Assembly: GCF_002354895.1 (NCBI RefSeq)
Contig: NZ_CP023439.1
Coordinates: 3,844,001-3,908,000, forward strand
DNA: 64,000 nucleotides
Origin: Thauera sp. K11
GTDB lineage: Bacteria > Pseudomonadota > Gammaproteobacteria > Burkholderiales > Rhodocyclaceae
Reading direction: 5' to 3'
Shown: positions 19,308 to 28,356 of the stretch, one piece after another
Layout: every line of letters begins with the position of its first letter
Position numbering within the stretch: the first letter of the stretch is position 1
Position numbers and translations under genes: made by a program
The notes under the pieces: generated by a model
What the model saw: the letters and a program-made list of their open reading frames with translations, nothing else
Told to the model about the DNA's origin: nothing
Databases searched by the model: none

Positions 19308-19853
19308 CTAACGCCGGATCGCCCGCGCCGCGCCTGCCTCGGTGACGATCCAGTCCATGGGCACGTCATGGGGCTGGGGGCACACCGAGGCCACCCGGCC
19401 GACCTCGAAGCCGACGCCCACCGCGAGCGGCCGCATGCGCGCCAGCGTGCGGTCGAAATAGCCGCCGCCGTAGCCGAGGCGGAAGCCCTCGGCATCGAAT
19501 GCGTTCAACGGCACCAGCACCACGTCCGGCACGACGAACCCGCCCTCGACGGGATGCGGAATGCCGTGGCGATCGGGCTGCATGGCGCAGTCCGGCGTCC
19601 ACGGCCGGAACGCCATCGCCTGTCCCCGCCCGATCACCACCGGCAGGGCAGCGATGCGCGCGCCGCCGCCCGCCAGCCAGCGCACGACCCAACCGCGCAG
19701 ATCCGGCTCGGCGCGATACGGCCAGCAGAAACCGAGCACCGCCGGCGCGAGGCAGGCCACGAGGCCATCCAGGTGGCCGGCGAGGCGTTCGGTGAGCGCG
19801 GCACGGTGCTCGCCGCTCAATGCCTGGCGCGCCGCCAGCGCCTGGTCGCGCAT
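19308..19853 (-). CDS. 5-formyltetrahydrofolate cyclo-ligase
   Basis: It converts 5-formyl-THF to 5,10-methenyl-THF with ATP. Motifs: the basic N-terminal helix RDQALAARQALSG, the loop YRAEPDL, VPLNAFDAEGFRLGYGGGYFDR and the end MDWIVTE. With ATG 19853 it has 181 residues, slightly short, and that start has no clear ribosome-binding site. The frame remains open up to 19976, inside the divergent slt leader, without another ATG in between, so the true start is uncertain. Confidence 0.88.
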   Translation of the reverse strand: MRDQALAARQALSGEHRAALTERLAGHLDGLVACLAPAVLGFCWPYRAEPDLRGWVVRWLAGGGARIAALPVVIGRGQAMAFRPWTPDCAMQPDRHGIPHPVEGGFVVPDVVLVPLNAFDAEGFRLGYGGGYFDRTLARMRPLAVGVGFEVGRVASVCPQPHDVPMDWIVTEAGAARAIRR

Positions 19854-19954
19854 ACTGCGGCGGGTGTGGTCGACGTCGGCCGCGGGGACGCCGGGGCGGA
19901 AAATGACATGGTCGCTGTGGTATGGTTCGTCGCTGTTCGAAAGGATGTTAAGGC

Positions 19955-21907
19955 ATGAAGAATAGGCTGTGGGCAACGCTGGCGGCGGGGCTGCTGCTGT
20001 CGGGCGGCGCCCTGGGGGAGGCCGGCGACGCGCGCATCCTGGCGGCCCGCGATGCGGTGCGCAACGGCGAGCGCGCCACGCTGGAACGGCTCGCCGCAGA
20101 GCAGGACGGCCATGTGCTCGACGCCTACGTGCGCTACTGGCTGCTGACGAACAGGCTCGCCCGCCCCGAATCGCCGCCGTCGGCGGAACTCGCCGAATTC
20201 CTCGTCAACGAAGCCGGCTCGCAGCTCGCCGAACGGCTGCGGGCCGACTGGCTGCGCCGCCTGGCCAAGGATGGCGACTGGGCCGGCTTCGCACAGATCT
20301 ACCCCGACCTGCAGGCACCGGATGCCGAACTGCGCTGCCACGCGCGCACCGCCCGTCTGATGGCGGGCGACCGCGCCGTGCTGGCGGAAGTGGCGGCGCA
20401 GTGGGGCGAACTCGTCGACAGCCCCCCCGCGTGCGAGCCGGCCCTGCGCGCCGCGGTGGAACTGGGCCTGGTGGGCGAAGACGACGTCTGGTGGCGCGTC
20501 CGCCGCCAGGTCGAGGGCCGCACGCCGTCCGCCGCGCGTCCCACGCTGACCTGGCTGCCTTCCGGCCTGCCGGCCATCGGCGAATTCGACCAGGCGGTCC
20601 GTTCGCCCGCGCAGTATCTGGACCGGCTGCCGCCCAACTTCGCCGTCGCACGGGCGGGACGCGAACTCGCGCTCGCCGCGCTGGCACGCCTGGCGCGCGA
20701 CGACGCGCGCGGCGCCCACGTGCGCCTGCTGCGCATCCAGGACCGCCTGGAAGGCGGCGAGCGCGCCTATGCCTACGCGGTACTCGGCTGGCAGGCCGCG
20801 CTCGGCCTGCGCCCCGAAGCCAGCGACTGGTTCCGCGCCGCCGGCAACGTGCCGATGAGCGCGCAGCAGCGGGCATGGCGGGTGCGCAGCGCGCTGCGCG
20901 CGCTCGACTGGCCGGGGGTCCGCGGCGCGATCGAGGCCATGACCGCGGCCGAACGCGAGTTGCCGGAATGGACCTACTGGCTGGGACGTGCGCTCGCCGC
21001 CGAGCGCAAGCGCACGGAGGCCGAATCGCTGTACGCGCGCATCGCCGGCGAACCGAGCTTCTACGGCATCCTCGCCGCAGAGGAACTCGGCCGTCCCTTC
21101 GCGCCGCCACCGCCCGGTGATGCCGCCACCGCCGAGCACGTGCGCCAGGTGGAAGGCGACCCCGGACTGCGGCGCGCCCTGGCGCTGTTCCGCCTCGACA
21201 TGCGCACGGAGGGCGTGCGGGAATGGAACTGGGCGCTGCGCGGCCGGGACGACGGCTTCGCCGCCGCCGCCGCCCGCCTCGCGCTGAAGAACGAGATCTA
21301 CGACCGCGCGATCAACACCGCCGAGCGCTCCGGCTCCAACGCCAATTTCGACCTGCGCTACCTGACGCCCTACCGCAGCATCATCGAGCCGCAGGTTCAC
21401 AACCAGGGGCTGGACATGAGCTGGGTCTATGGGCTGATGCGCCAGGAAAGCCGGTTCGTGGTCCCGGCGCGTTCCAGCGTCGGCGCCCAGGGCCTGATGC
21501 AGGTGATGCCGGCCACCGGGAAGTGGGTCGCCGGCAAGATCGGGCTGCGCGGCTACCACCCCGGGCGCCTGGGCGACCCCGAGACCAACGTGCTGCTGGG
21601 CACCAGCTACATGCGTCTGATCCTGGAGGACCTGGACAACCATCCGGTGCTGGCCAGCGCCGGCTACAACGCCGGGCCCGGGCGCGCGCGCCGCTGGCGC
21701 GACGACAAGCCGCTGGAAGGCGCGATCTACGCCGAGACCATTCCCTTCGACGAGACCCGCGACTATGTGCGCAAGGTCATGGCGAACACCGTCATCTATG
21801 CCGCCATGCTCGAGAAGCGGCCGCAGTCGCTCAAGGCCCGCCTCGGCACCATCGCCCCGCGCACGCTCGACGGCGCCGTGCTTTCCAACGAACGAGATCC
21901 GCAATGA
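19955..21907 (+). CDS. Soluble lytic murein transglycosylase (Slt70 type)
   Basis: A 650-residue secreted enzyme: signal peptide MKNRLWATLAAGLLLSGGALG, a long superhelical alpha-domain (about 25-440), then the lysozyme-like GH23 domain. The catalytic glutamate is E498 in MRQESRF, followed by GAQGLMQVMP and SAGYNAGPGR. It cuts peptidoglycan glycan strands in the periplasm to give 1,6-anhydro ends. ATG 19955 follows AAGGATG. Its stop overlaps the next start (ATGA). Confidence 0.95.
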   Translation: MKNRLWATLAAGLLLSGGALGEAGDARILAARDAVRNGERATLERLAAEQDGHVLDAYVRYWLLTNRLARPESPPSAELAEFLVNEAGSQLAERLRADWLRRLAKDGDWAGFAQIYPDLQAPDAELRCHARTARLMAGDRAVLAEVAAQWGELVDSPPACEPALRAAVELGLVGEDDVWWRVRRQVEGRTPSAARPTLTWLPSGLPAIGEFDQAVRSPAQYLDRLPPNFAVARAGRELALAALARLARDDARGAHVRLLRIQDRLEGGERAYAYAVLGWQAALGLRPEASDWFRAAGNVPMSAQQRAWRVRSALRALDWPGVRGAIEAMTAAERELPEWTYWLGRALAAERKRTEAESLYARIAGEPSFYGILAAEELGRPFAPPPPGDAATAEHVRQVEGDPGLRRALALFRLDMRTEGVREWNWALRGRDDGFAAAAARLALKNEIYDRAINTAERSGSNANFDLRYLTPYRSIIEPQVHNQGLDMSWVYGLMRQESRFVVPARSSVGAQGLMQVMPATGKWVAGKIGLRGYHPGRLGDPETNVLLGTSYMRLILEDLDNHPVLASAGYNAGPGRARRWRDDKPLEGAIYAETIPFDETRDYVRKVMANTVIYAAMLEKRPQSLKARLGTIAPRTLDGAVLSNERDPQ

Positions 21908-22860
21908 AACCGAACCGTGTCGTCCTCATCGGTGGCTCCGGCTTCGTCGGCAGCGCCATCGCCAACCGCCTGTGCGAGGCCGGGATCGACGTCCTGGTCC
22001 CGACCCGCCGACGCAGCCGCGCCGGCCACCTGCTGCTGCTTCCCAACACCGAGGTCGTCGAGGCCGACGTGCATGACCCGGCCGCGCTCGAGCAACTCGT
22101 CGCCGGCGCCGGCGCGGTGGTGAGCCTGGTCGGCATCCTGCACTCGCGTTACGGCACGCCCTACGGCCCGGACTTCGCCAGGGCGCACGTCGAACTGCCG
22201 AAAAAGATCGTCGCCGCCTGCCGCGCCGCCGGGGTGAGCCGGCTGGTGCACGTCAGCGCGCTCGGCGCCGATGCCAACGGCCCGTCGGGCTACCAGCGCT
22301 CGAAGGCCGCCGGCGAGGCGGCGATCCGCTCCACCGGCGCCGACCTCGCGTGGACCATCCTGCGTCCGTCGGTGATCTTCGGCCGCGATGACCGCTTCGT
22401 GAACCTGTTCGCCGGCCTCGCCCGCGCCTTCCCCTTGCTGCCGCTGGCCGGCGCCCGGACGCGCTTCCAGCCGGTGCATGTGGAAGATGTCGCCGAGGTC
22501 GTCCGGCGCTGCCTGCAGGACCCGGGCGCTGCCGGCCAGATCTTCGAACTCGCCGGCCCCACCGTGTATACCCTGCGCCAGTTGGTGGAATACGTGTCGG
22601 CCCAGGTCGGCTGCCCGCGCCCGATCGTTCCGCTGCCGGAATCCCTGGCGATGCTGCAGGCCACGCTGATGGAGCTTGCGCCGCAACCGCTGATGAGCCG
22701 CGACAACGTGCGCTCCATGCGCGTCGACAACATCGCCGGCGGCGTGCCGCTGCCATTCGGGCTGCACCCGACGGCGCTCGAGGCGGTGGTGCCGGCCTGG
22801 CTGGGCGCGCAATCGACGCGCGCGCGCTACTATCCCTTCCGGCGCCACGCCCGCCGCTGA
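21904..22860 (+). CDS. NAD(P)-binding reductase related to complex I subunit NDUFA9
   Basis: A 318-residue extended/atypical SDR. Rossmann motif IGGSGFVGSAI at residues 8-18, then VVSLVGIL and a YQRSKAAGE stretch in the position of the YxxxK motif. Resemblance is closest to the NDUFA9/NmrA-like group of electron-transport-associated reductases; its substrate is unknown. It overlaps slt by 4 bp, so both are probably cotranscribed. Confidence 0.85.
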   Translation: MKPNRVVLIGGSGFVGSAIANRLCEAGIDVLVPTRRRSRAGHLLLLPNTEVVEADVHDPAALEQLVAGAGAVVSLVGILHSRYGTPYGPDFARAHVELPKKIVAACRAAGVSRLVHVSALGADANGPSGYQRSKAAGEAAIRSTGADLAWTILRPSVIFGRDDRFVNLFAGLARAFPLLPLAGARTRFQPVHVEDVAEVVRRCLQDPGAAGQIFELAGPTVYTLRQLVEYVSAQVGCPRPIVPLPESLAMLQATLMELAPQPLMSRDNVRSMRVDNIAGGVPLPFGLHPTALEAVVPAWLGAQSTRARYYPFRRHARR

Positions 22861-22910
22861 GCGCCTGCCGCCGGATTCGCCCTTACCGTCCCACCGTCAC
22901 GGAGCCCGCG

Positions 22911-23558
22911 ATGAAGCTGATCATCGGCAACAAGAACTATTCCTCCTGGTCGCTGCGCGCCTGGATCGCCGCCCGCGCCGGCGGCTTCACCTTCGAGGAG
23001 ATCCGCATCCCGCTGTTCATTCCGGGCAGCCGCGAGCGCATCCTGTCGCACTCGCCCTCGGGCAAGGTGCCCTGCCTGATCGATCATGGCCTGGCAGTAT
23101 GGGACTCGCTGGCGATCGGCGAATACCTGGCCGAGAAGACACCGCAACTGCTGCCGCAGGATGCCGCGGCGCGCGCGACGGCGCGCGCGGTGACCGCCGA
23201 GATGCATTCCGGCTTCCAGAACCTGCGCAGCAAGATGCCGATGAACATCCGCAAGGACTACGCCGGCCACGGCCACACGCCCGAGGTCGATGCCGACATC
23301 GCGCGCATCACCGCGATCTGGAAGGACTGCAGGAGCGGCGCGGGAGGGGTCGGCGGCGACTACCTGTTCGGCGGTTTCAGCCTTGCCGATGCGGCCTTCG
23401 CCCCGGTGTGCTTCCGCTTCAGGACCTACGGGGTGAAGCCGGAGGGTACCGCCGGCGAGTATCTCGCCACCATGCTCGCGAATCCGTGGATGAAGGAGTG
23501 GGAGACGGCGGCGCTGGCGGAGACCGAATCCATCCCGTCCGAGGACCTGTACGGCTGA
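22911..23558 (+). CDS. Glutathione S-transferase family protein
   Basis: A 215-residue GST with an N-terminal thioredoxin-like domain (MKLIIGNKNYSSWSLRAWI, the cis-Pro stretch SGKVPCLID, then DSLAIGEYLAE) and an all-helical C-terminal domain. The SSWSLR motif suggests a Ser-type active site. Substrate not known. Its stop shares one base with the cca start (TGATG), so both are probably in one transcript. Confidence 0.88.
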   Translation: MKLIIGNKNYSSWSLRAWIAARAGGFTFEEIRIPLFIPGSRERILSHSPSGKVPCLIDHGLAVWDSLAIGEYLAEKTPQLLPQDAAARATARAVTAEMHSGFQNLRSKMPMNIRKDYAGHGHTPEVDADIARITAIWKDCRSGAGGVGGDYLFGGFSLADAAFAPVCFRFRTYGVKPEGTAGEYLATMLANPWMKEWETAALAETESIPSEDLYG

Positions 23559-24826
23559 TGCGGGCTTACATCGTCGGCGGCGCGGTCCGCGACGCGCTGC
23601 TCGGACTGCCGGTCAAGGACCGCGACTGGGTCGTGGTCGGCAGTTCGCCCGAGGAGATGCTGGCGCAGGGCTTCCGGCCGGTGGGCAAGGATTTCCCGGT
23701 ATTCCTGCATCCGGCCACCGGCGAGGAGTACGCGCTGGCGCGGACCGAGCGCAAGAGCGGCAACGGCTACGCCGGCTTCGTCTGCCATGCCGCGCCAGAC
23801 GTCACGCTGGAAGAAGACCTCGCGCGCCGCGACCTGACGATCAACGCCATCGCGCGCGACGAGGACGGCACGCTGATCGACCCCTACGGCGGCGTCGCCG
23901 ACCTGCAGGCGCGCGTGTTCCGCCACGTGTCGCCAGCCTTCGCCGAGGACCCGCTGCGCATCCTGCGCGTCGCCCGTTTCGCCGCGCGCTTCACCGATTT
24001 CCACGTCGCGCCCGAGACGCTCGGGCTGATGCGCCGGATGGTCGCGGCAGGCGAGGTCGAGCACCTCGTCGCCGAACGCGTGTGGCAGGAGTTCGCGCGC
24101 GGGCTGATGGAAGCGCATCCGTCGCGCATGATCGGCGTGCTGCGCGAATGCGGCGCGCTCGCCCACCTCCTGCCGGAGGTGGAGAGGCTGTTCGGCGTTC
24201 CGCAGCCGGCGAAGCACCACCCGGAGATCGATACCGGCGTGCACGTGCTGATGGTCATCGACCAGTCCGCGGCCATGGACCTGCCCCTGGCCGCGCGCTG
24301 GGCCTGCCTGCTGCACGACCTGGGCAAGGCCGACACGCCCGCCGACGTGCTGCCGCACCACTACGGCCACGAGGCGAAGAGCGCCGAACGCGCGCGCGAG
24401 GTGTCGGACCGCCTGCGCGCCCCGACCGAATGCCGCGACCTCGCGATCATGCTCGCGCGCGAGCACGGCATCCTCGGCCAGGCGGACATCCTGCGGCCGG
24501 AAACCATGGTGAAGGTCCTCGAACGCTGCGACGCGCTGCGGCGTCCCGAGCGCTTCCTGCTGATGCTCGAAGCCGCCACCGCCGACCATCTGGGCCGCGG
24601 CGGGCAGGACGAAGCCGGCCGCGACTGGCATCCGGCGCAGCGCTGGCGGGCGGCGGTCGGCGCCATCCGCGCAGTCGATGCCGGCGCGGTGGCGCACGCC
24701 TGCGCCGACAAGTCAAGGATTCCCGCAGCCGTGCATGCGGCGCGGGTCGCCGCCGTGCGCGCACTTGCGCGGCCGCAGCCGGCAAACCCCGCCGGCGATG
24801 GGGCGGGCCGTGATGGATTCAACTGA
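23558..24826 (+). CDS. cca: CCA-adding tRNA nucleotidyltransferase with HD domain
   Basis: A 422-residue class II enzyme that builds or repairs the 3' CCA of tRNA. N-terminal motif GGAVRDALLG, catalytic carboxylates D21 and D23 in KDRDW, basic motif RRDLTINAIA, and a C-terminal HD domain (LLHDLGKADTP, about 245-330) with phosphatase and phosphodiesterase activity in the E. coli type. Length fits the HD-containing form. Translation may be coupled to the upstream GST gene. Confidence 0.95.
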   Translation: MRAYIVGGAVRDALLGLPVKDRDWVVVGSSPEEMLAQGFRPVGKDFPVFLHPATGEEYALARTERKSGNGYAGFVCHAAPDVTLEEDLARRDLTINAIARDEDGTLIDPYGGVADLQARVFRHVSPAFAEDPLRILRVARFAARFTDFHVAPETLGLMRRMVAAGEVEHLVAERVWQEFARGLMEAHPSRMIGVLRECGALAHLLPEVERLFGVPQPAKHHPEIDTGVHVLMVIDQSAAMDLPLAARWACLLHDLGKADTPADVLPHHYGHEAKSAERAREVSDRLRAPTECRDLAIMLAREHGILGQADILRPETMVKVLERCDALRRPERFLLMLEAATADHLGRGGQDEAGRDWHPAQRWRAAVGAIRAVDAGAVAHACADKSRIPAAVHAARVAAVRALARPQPANPAGDGAGRDGFN

Positions 24827-24834
24827 CATGCGCC

Positions 24835-25032
24835 TCAGATCGACCGCAGAATGACCCAGGCAATCAAGGAGAGCAGCACGGTGGTGGTGAAGGGGAAATG
24901 GTATGCTCGCCCGCGGAAGCGGAACGCGACGTCGCCCGGCAGGCGGCCCAGCCTCAGGCGCTGCGCCGGGCCGGGCTGCATCAGGCCGGTCACCAGCACC
25001 AGCAGCGCAACGACGAGCAGCCACTTGAGCAT
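24835..25032 (-). CDS. DUF2905 small membrane protein
   Basis: A 65-residue protein with two hydrophobic segments (MLKWLLVVALLVLVTGL and FPFTTTVLLSLIAWVIL) around the conserved loop GRLPGDV. This is the full DUF2905 pattern; function unknown. GGAGAGCGGGAA precedes ATG 25032. It stands alone on the reverse strand between cca and a GST gene. Confidence 0.85.
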   Translation of the reverse strand: MLKWLLVVALLVLVTGLMQPGPAQRLRLGRLPGDVAFRFRGRAYHFPFTTTVLLSLIAWVILRSI

Positions 25033-25118
25033 TTCCCGCTCTCCTGCAAAGTCCTGATTAGAGCCGCAAAGCACTTCGCCAGCAAGCGCGGCCCTCAACC
25101 CCACGGAACGGCACCAAG

Positions 25119-25739
25119 ATGATCACCCTCTATACCTGGGGCACCCCCAACGGGTACAAGATCTCCATTGCGCTCGAGGAACTCGGCCTCGAATACGACG
25201 TGCGCAAGATCAACATCACGCGCAACGAGCAGTTCGATCCCACCTTCCTCGCCCTGAATCCCAACAACAAGATCCCGGTGATCGTCGACGGCGACGGCCC
25301 CGACGGCAATCCGATCACGGTCTTCGAGTCCGGCGCCATCCTGATCTACCTCGCCGAGAAGACCGGCCGCCTGCTGCCCGCCGATGTGCGCGCGCGCTAC
25401 GAGACGCTGCAGTGGCTGATGTTCCAGATGGGCAGCATCGGCCCGATGCTCGGACAGGCCCATCATTTCCTGCGCTTCGCCCCCGACGTCATCCCGTACG
25501 CGATCGACCGCTATTCCAAGGAAGCGGCCCGCCTGTACGGCGTACTCAACGGCCGCCTGCGCAGCCGCGACTGGCTGGCGGGGACGGAGTATTCGATCGC
25601 CGACATCGCCACCTTCCCGTGGATCGCCCGCCACGAATGGCAGGGCATCGACCTGGCCCGCTACCCTGAGGTCAAGCGCTGGTTCGACGCCATCGCCGCA
25701 CGCCCGGCCGTGCAGCGCGGGCTGGAGGTCCCCCGATGA
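25119..25739 (+). CDS. Glutathione S-transferase, nu-class-like
   Basis: A 206-residue GST close to the YfcG/YghU group: N-terminal YTWGTPNGYKISIALEELGL, the conserved NPNNKIPVIVD and FESGAILIYLAEKTG, and a C-terminal helical domain with DWLAGTEYSIADIATFPW. Nu-class members reduce disulfides using two glutathiones. The TPNGYK motif supplies the active Thr/Asn. Its stop overlaps the next gene by 4 bp. Confidence 0.9.
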   Translation: MITLYTWGTPNGYKISIALEELGLEYDVRKINITRNEQFDPTFLALNPNNKIPVIVDGDGPDGNPITVFESGAILIYLAEKTGRLLPADVRARYETLQWLMFQMGSIGPMLGQAHHFLRFAPDVIPYAIDRYSKEAARLYGVLNGRLRSRDWLAGTEYSIADIATFPWIARHEWQGIDLARYPEVKRWFDAIAARPAVQRGLEVPR

Positions 25740-26539
25740 ACACCAGCCGCTTCGGCGATCTCGAGGTCATCTGCCGCGCGCCGGCGGTTGGGACTCACGA
25801 CCATCCCCTGCTCTTCGTCCACGGCGCCTATGTGTCGGCCTGGTGCTGGGACGAACACTTCCTGCCCTGGTTCGCCGCCCGCGGCTGGGCGGCCTATGCG
25901 CTGTCGCTGTCGGGACACGGCCCGAGCCGCCGGCGCGATCACCTCGATTCCTACTCCATCGACGACTACGTGCGCGACGTCGCCGAGGTCGCGGCGCGCC
26001 TTCCCGCCCCGCCCATCCTCGTCGGCCATTCCATGGGCGGCCTGGTGGTGCAGAAATACCTCGAGCACCACGACGCCCCCGCCATCGTGCTGATGGCATC
26101 GGTGCCGCCGCAGGGCCTGATGGGATCGGCGGTGGGGCTGATGTTCAAGAAGCCTGCGCTGCTGGCCGATCTGAACAACATCATGAACGGCACCGAGGTG
26201 GACGTCAGCAGCCTGCAGGACGCGCTGTTCCACCAGCCCGTCGACGCGGCGGCGCTGCACCGCTACTACCGCCTGTGCCAGCCCGAATCGCATCGCGCAC
26301 TGTGGGACATGACGCTCTTCAACCTGCCGCAGCCGGCGCGCATGCACCGTCCGCCGATGCTGATCCTGGGGGCGTCCCACGACCACCTCATCCCGCCCGA
26401 CCAGGTCCACATGACCGCGACGACCTACGGCCGCCAGGCGGAAATCGTCGAAGGCTCGGGCCACGGCATGATGCTGGAGCGGAACTGGGAACAGGTCGCC
26501 GGGCGCATCGCCGGCTGGCTTGCCGAGCGCGACCTCTGA
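25736..26539 (+). CDS. Alpha/beta hydrolase
   Basis: A 267-residue alpha/beta-fold hydrolase. Nucleophile elbow GHSMGG, oxyanion region LFVHGAYVSAWCW, acid in LGASHDHLIPP and catalytic His in GSGHGMML. No lid insertion or signal peptide, so a small cytoplasmic esterase or lipase-like enzyme. Substrate unknown. It overlaps the GST stop (ATGA), so the two are cotranscribed. Confidence 0.88.
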   Translation: MNTSRFGDLEVICRAPAVGTHDHPLLFVHGAYVSAWCWDEHFLPWFAARGWAAYALSLSGHGPSRRRDHLDSYSIDDYVRDVAEVAARLPAPPILVGHSMGGLVVQKYLEHHDAPAIVLMASVPPQGLMGSAVGLMFKKPALLADLNNIMNGTEVDVSSLQDALFHQPVDAAALHRYYRLCQPESHRALWDMTLFNLPQPARMHRPPMLILGASHDHLIPPDQVHMTATTYGRQAEIVEGSGHGMMLERNWEQVAGRIAGWLAERDL

Positions 26540-26565
26540 CGGGCCCGCCCCGGGCCCTGCCGGTC

Positions 26566-26595
26566 GGGGAAAACCCGAATTCGTGCGTTTTCCCC
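26566..26595 (+). terminator. Hairpin after the alpha/beta hydrolase
   Basis: Arms GGGGAAAAC (26566-26574) and GTTTTCCCC (26587-26595) are perfectly complementary with a 12-nt loop. The T-run is inside the stem and no strong tail follows, so termination efficiency is uncertain. The remaining bases to 26774 show only a second GC palindrome (GGGCCC repeats near 26541) and no gene. Confidence 0.45.
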
Positions 26596-26774
26596 TGGAA
26601 AGCGCCGAATGGCTTCCCCATCATGCAATCAGGGACGCACCGGGGCGCTGCCAAGAACAGCGCAGCCCTGGCCGCGAGTGACGGCGGGGCCATCGCGGCA
26701 CACCCCATGCAAGGAGCGTAACCAGGGACGCCGGACGCGCCGGCGGATGTCGGGAGGGCAGCGGGGTGATCGTC

Positions 26775-26972
26775 ATGAGCAAGAGCCCGGACAGAGAGAT
26801 CGCGACTTACGAAAACGAGCGCTATGACGACGAGGTGCTCAACGCCGGCTGGCTGCCGCCCGGCCTGGTTCCGCGACTGGCGGAAGCCGTGCCGGCGCCG
26901 CATCCGCCGCGCAAGCCGCCGCCGGAGGACGTCGACGCATTCCTGCGGGCGATCTATCGCAACCAGGAATGA
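26775..26972 (+). CDS. Small hypothetical protein (65 aa)
   Basis: Frame from ATG 26775 (GTG 26766 possible) with GGGAGG about 20 bases upstream. The product is charged and proline-rich: an acidic N-terminus (EIATYENERYDDEVLNAGW), a PAPHPPRKPPPED hinge and a short helical end. No signal peptide or membrane span. Composition does not resemble a shadow frame, and it fills the space between two genes, but there is no recognisable family. Confidence 0.5.
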   Translation: MSKSPDREIATYENERYDDEVLNAGWLPPGLVPRLAEAVPAPHPPRKPPPEDVDAFLRAIYRNQE

Positions 26973-26981
26973 GGCGCCGCC

Positions 26982-28157
26982 CTACAGCGCATGCAGACGG
27001 TCGCCGCGCACGAATCCCAGCAGCGGCCCGGAGATGCCGCGGCCAAGCGCCAGCACCTTGAACAGTTCGCCCATTTCCTGCGGTGCCGTCAGGCGCTGCA
27101 CCGCGCGCGCGGCGCGGATGTAGTCGGCACCTTCGCGCGCGCCGCGCCGCTCAAGGCACTGCAGCACCCCGCAGTTGAACAGGAATTGCGCCTGGCTGGT
27201 GTAGCCGTGCACGTCCAGTCCGGCGTCGAAGGCCGCCTCGGCCACCGCGGTGAAATCGACGAAGGCGGTGATGTCGTTGAGCCCGGGCCACAGGAAGGGA
27301 TCGCCGTGGGCATGGTGGCGGTAGTAGCACAGCAGCGTGCCGTTCGAGCGCGAGGGCAGGTAGTACTCGGCGCGCGGATAGCCATAGTCGATCAGCAGCA
27401 GCGCGCCCTGCCGCAGGCGGTCGGCCCAGGCGGCCACCCAGGCGCGGCTGGCCAGGTTCAGCTCGGTGACGTACTCGCCGTGCTGCGGCCGCGGCAGGAC
27501 GAGGGCACGCGCAGCCTCGGCCACAGCGCCCCCGGCGGGCGTGTCCGCCCAGCGCAACGCCTTCGTCCCCGCCACATCGGCGGCGAACGCGACGCCGCGC
27601 TCGAACAGCCCCTCGGGGCGGGACGCCAGCAGATGCACCGGCATCACGTCCAGCACCTCGTTGGCGACCACCGCCCCCGAGAACGCCTCGGGCAGTTCGT
27701 CCAGCCAGCCCACCCGCGCAGCCAGGTGCGGCACCTTCTGCGCCAGCGTGTCGAACTGGCGCCCGCGCAGTTCGCCGGACAGCTCGAGGATGTCGTAGCG
27801 CTCGGGCAGCGCGCCGCGCCGTTCCAGTTCCAGCAGCAGGTCGGCCGCCAGCAGGCCGGTGCCGGCGCCGACCTCGATGATGCGGGCCTCGCTCGCGCGC
27901 ATGATCTGCTCGACCTGCGCCGCGAGCGCCTGGCCGAACAGCGGCGTCAGTTCCGGCGCGGTGATGAAATCGCCCCCGGGACCGAACTTCCGCGCCCCGC
28001 CGCTGTAGTACCCTTCGCCGGGCGCATAGAGCGCGAGTTCCATGTAGCGCGAGAACGGAATCCAGCCGCCCGCATCCGCGATCTCGGCCTCGATGCGTCG
28101 AAGCAGGCGGGCGCTCTGGTCGAGCGCATCGGGAGAAGGCGTGGGCAGCGGTGACAT
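26982..28157 (-). CDS. MidA-type SAM-dependent methyltransferase
   Basis: A 391-residue protein of the NDUFAF7/MidA (DUF185) family: GWIPFSRYMELALYAPGEGYYSGG near the N-terminus, SAM motif IIEVGAGTGLL, then AVVANEVLDVMPV and LLLIDYGYPRAEYY. The mitochondrial relative methylates an arginine of complex I subunit NDUFS2; a similar role in bacteria is plausible but not proven. ATG 28157 was chosen because it directly precedes the conserved region. It runs opposite to its neighbours. Confidence 0.87.
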   Translation of the reverse strand: MSPLPTPSPDALDQSARLLRRIEAEIADAGGWIPFSRYMELALYAPGEGYYSGGARKFGPGGDFITAPELTPLFGQALAAQVEQIMRASEARIIEVGAGTGLLAADLLLELERRGALPERYDILELSGELRGRQFDTLAQKVPHLAARVGWLDELPEAFSGAVVANEVLDVMPVHLLASRPEGLFERGVAFAADVAGTKALRWADTPAGGAVAEAARALVLPRPQHGEYVTELNLASRAWVAAWADRLRQGALLLIDYGYPRAEYYLPSRSNGTLLCYYRHHAHGDPFLWPGLNDITAFVDFTAVAEAAFDAGLDVHGYTSQAQFLFNCGVLQCLERRGAREGADYIRAARAVQRLTAPQEMGELFKVLALGRGISGPLLGFVRGDRLHAL

Positions 28158-28260
28158 GGCAGCGGGGCAGTGGATCGGGCGAGGCGGCATTGTACCGGCG
28201 ACGGCCCGCCGCGCACTCGGGCGGGACGCCTGCCGAGGTGGTGGGCCGTCGCCCATGGCC

Positions 28261-28281
28261 GGGGCCGGGGCCGGGAGCGGG
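28261..28281 (+). repeat. G-run cluster upstream of the TIR gene
   Basis: Four runs of three or four G separated by two or three bases fit the simple G-quadruplex pattern on the + strand. The cluster lies 41 bp before the -10 of the TIR-GAF gene. The GC-rich background makes chance occurrence possible. Confidence 0.35.
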
Positions 28282-28321
28282 AAGGGACGCGCCCGACCGC
28301 CGGACATGGCGGGCCCGCCCC

Positions 28322-28327
28322 TATAAT
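28322..28327 (+). promoter_or_regulatory. -10 box of the TIR-GAF gene
   Basis: Perfect TATAAT, 29 bases before the ATG. No good -35 is visible 16-18 bp upstream. Confidence 0.45.
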
Positions 28328-28356
28328 CCGGCTCCAACGAACCCCTCACGTCCCCC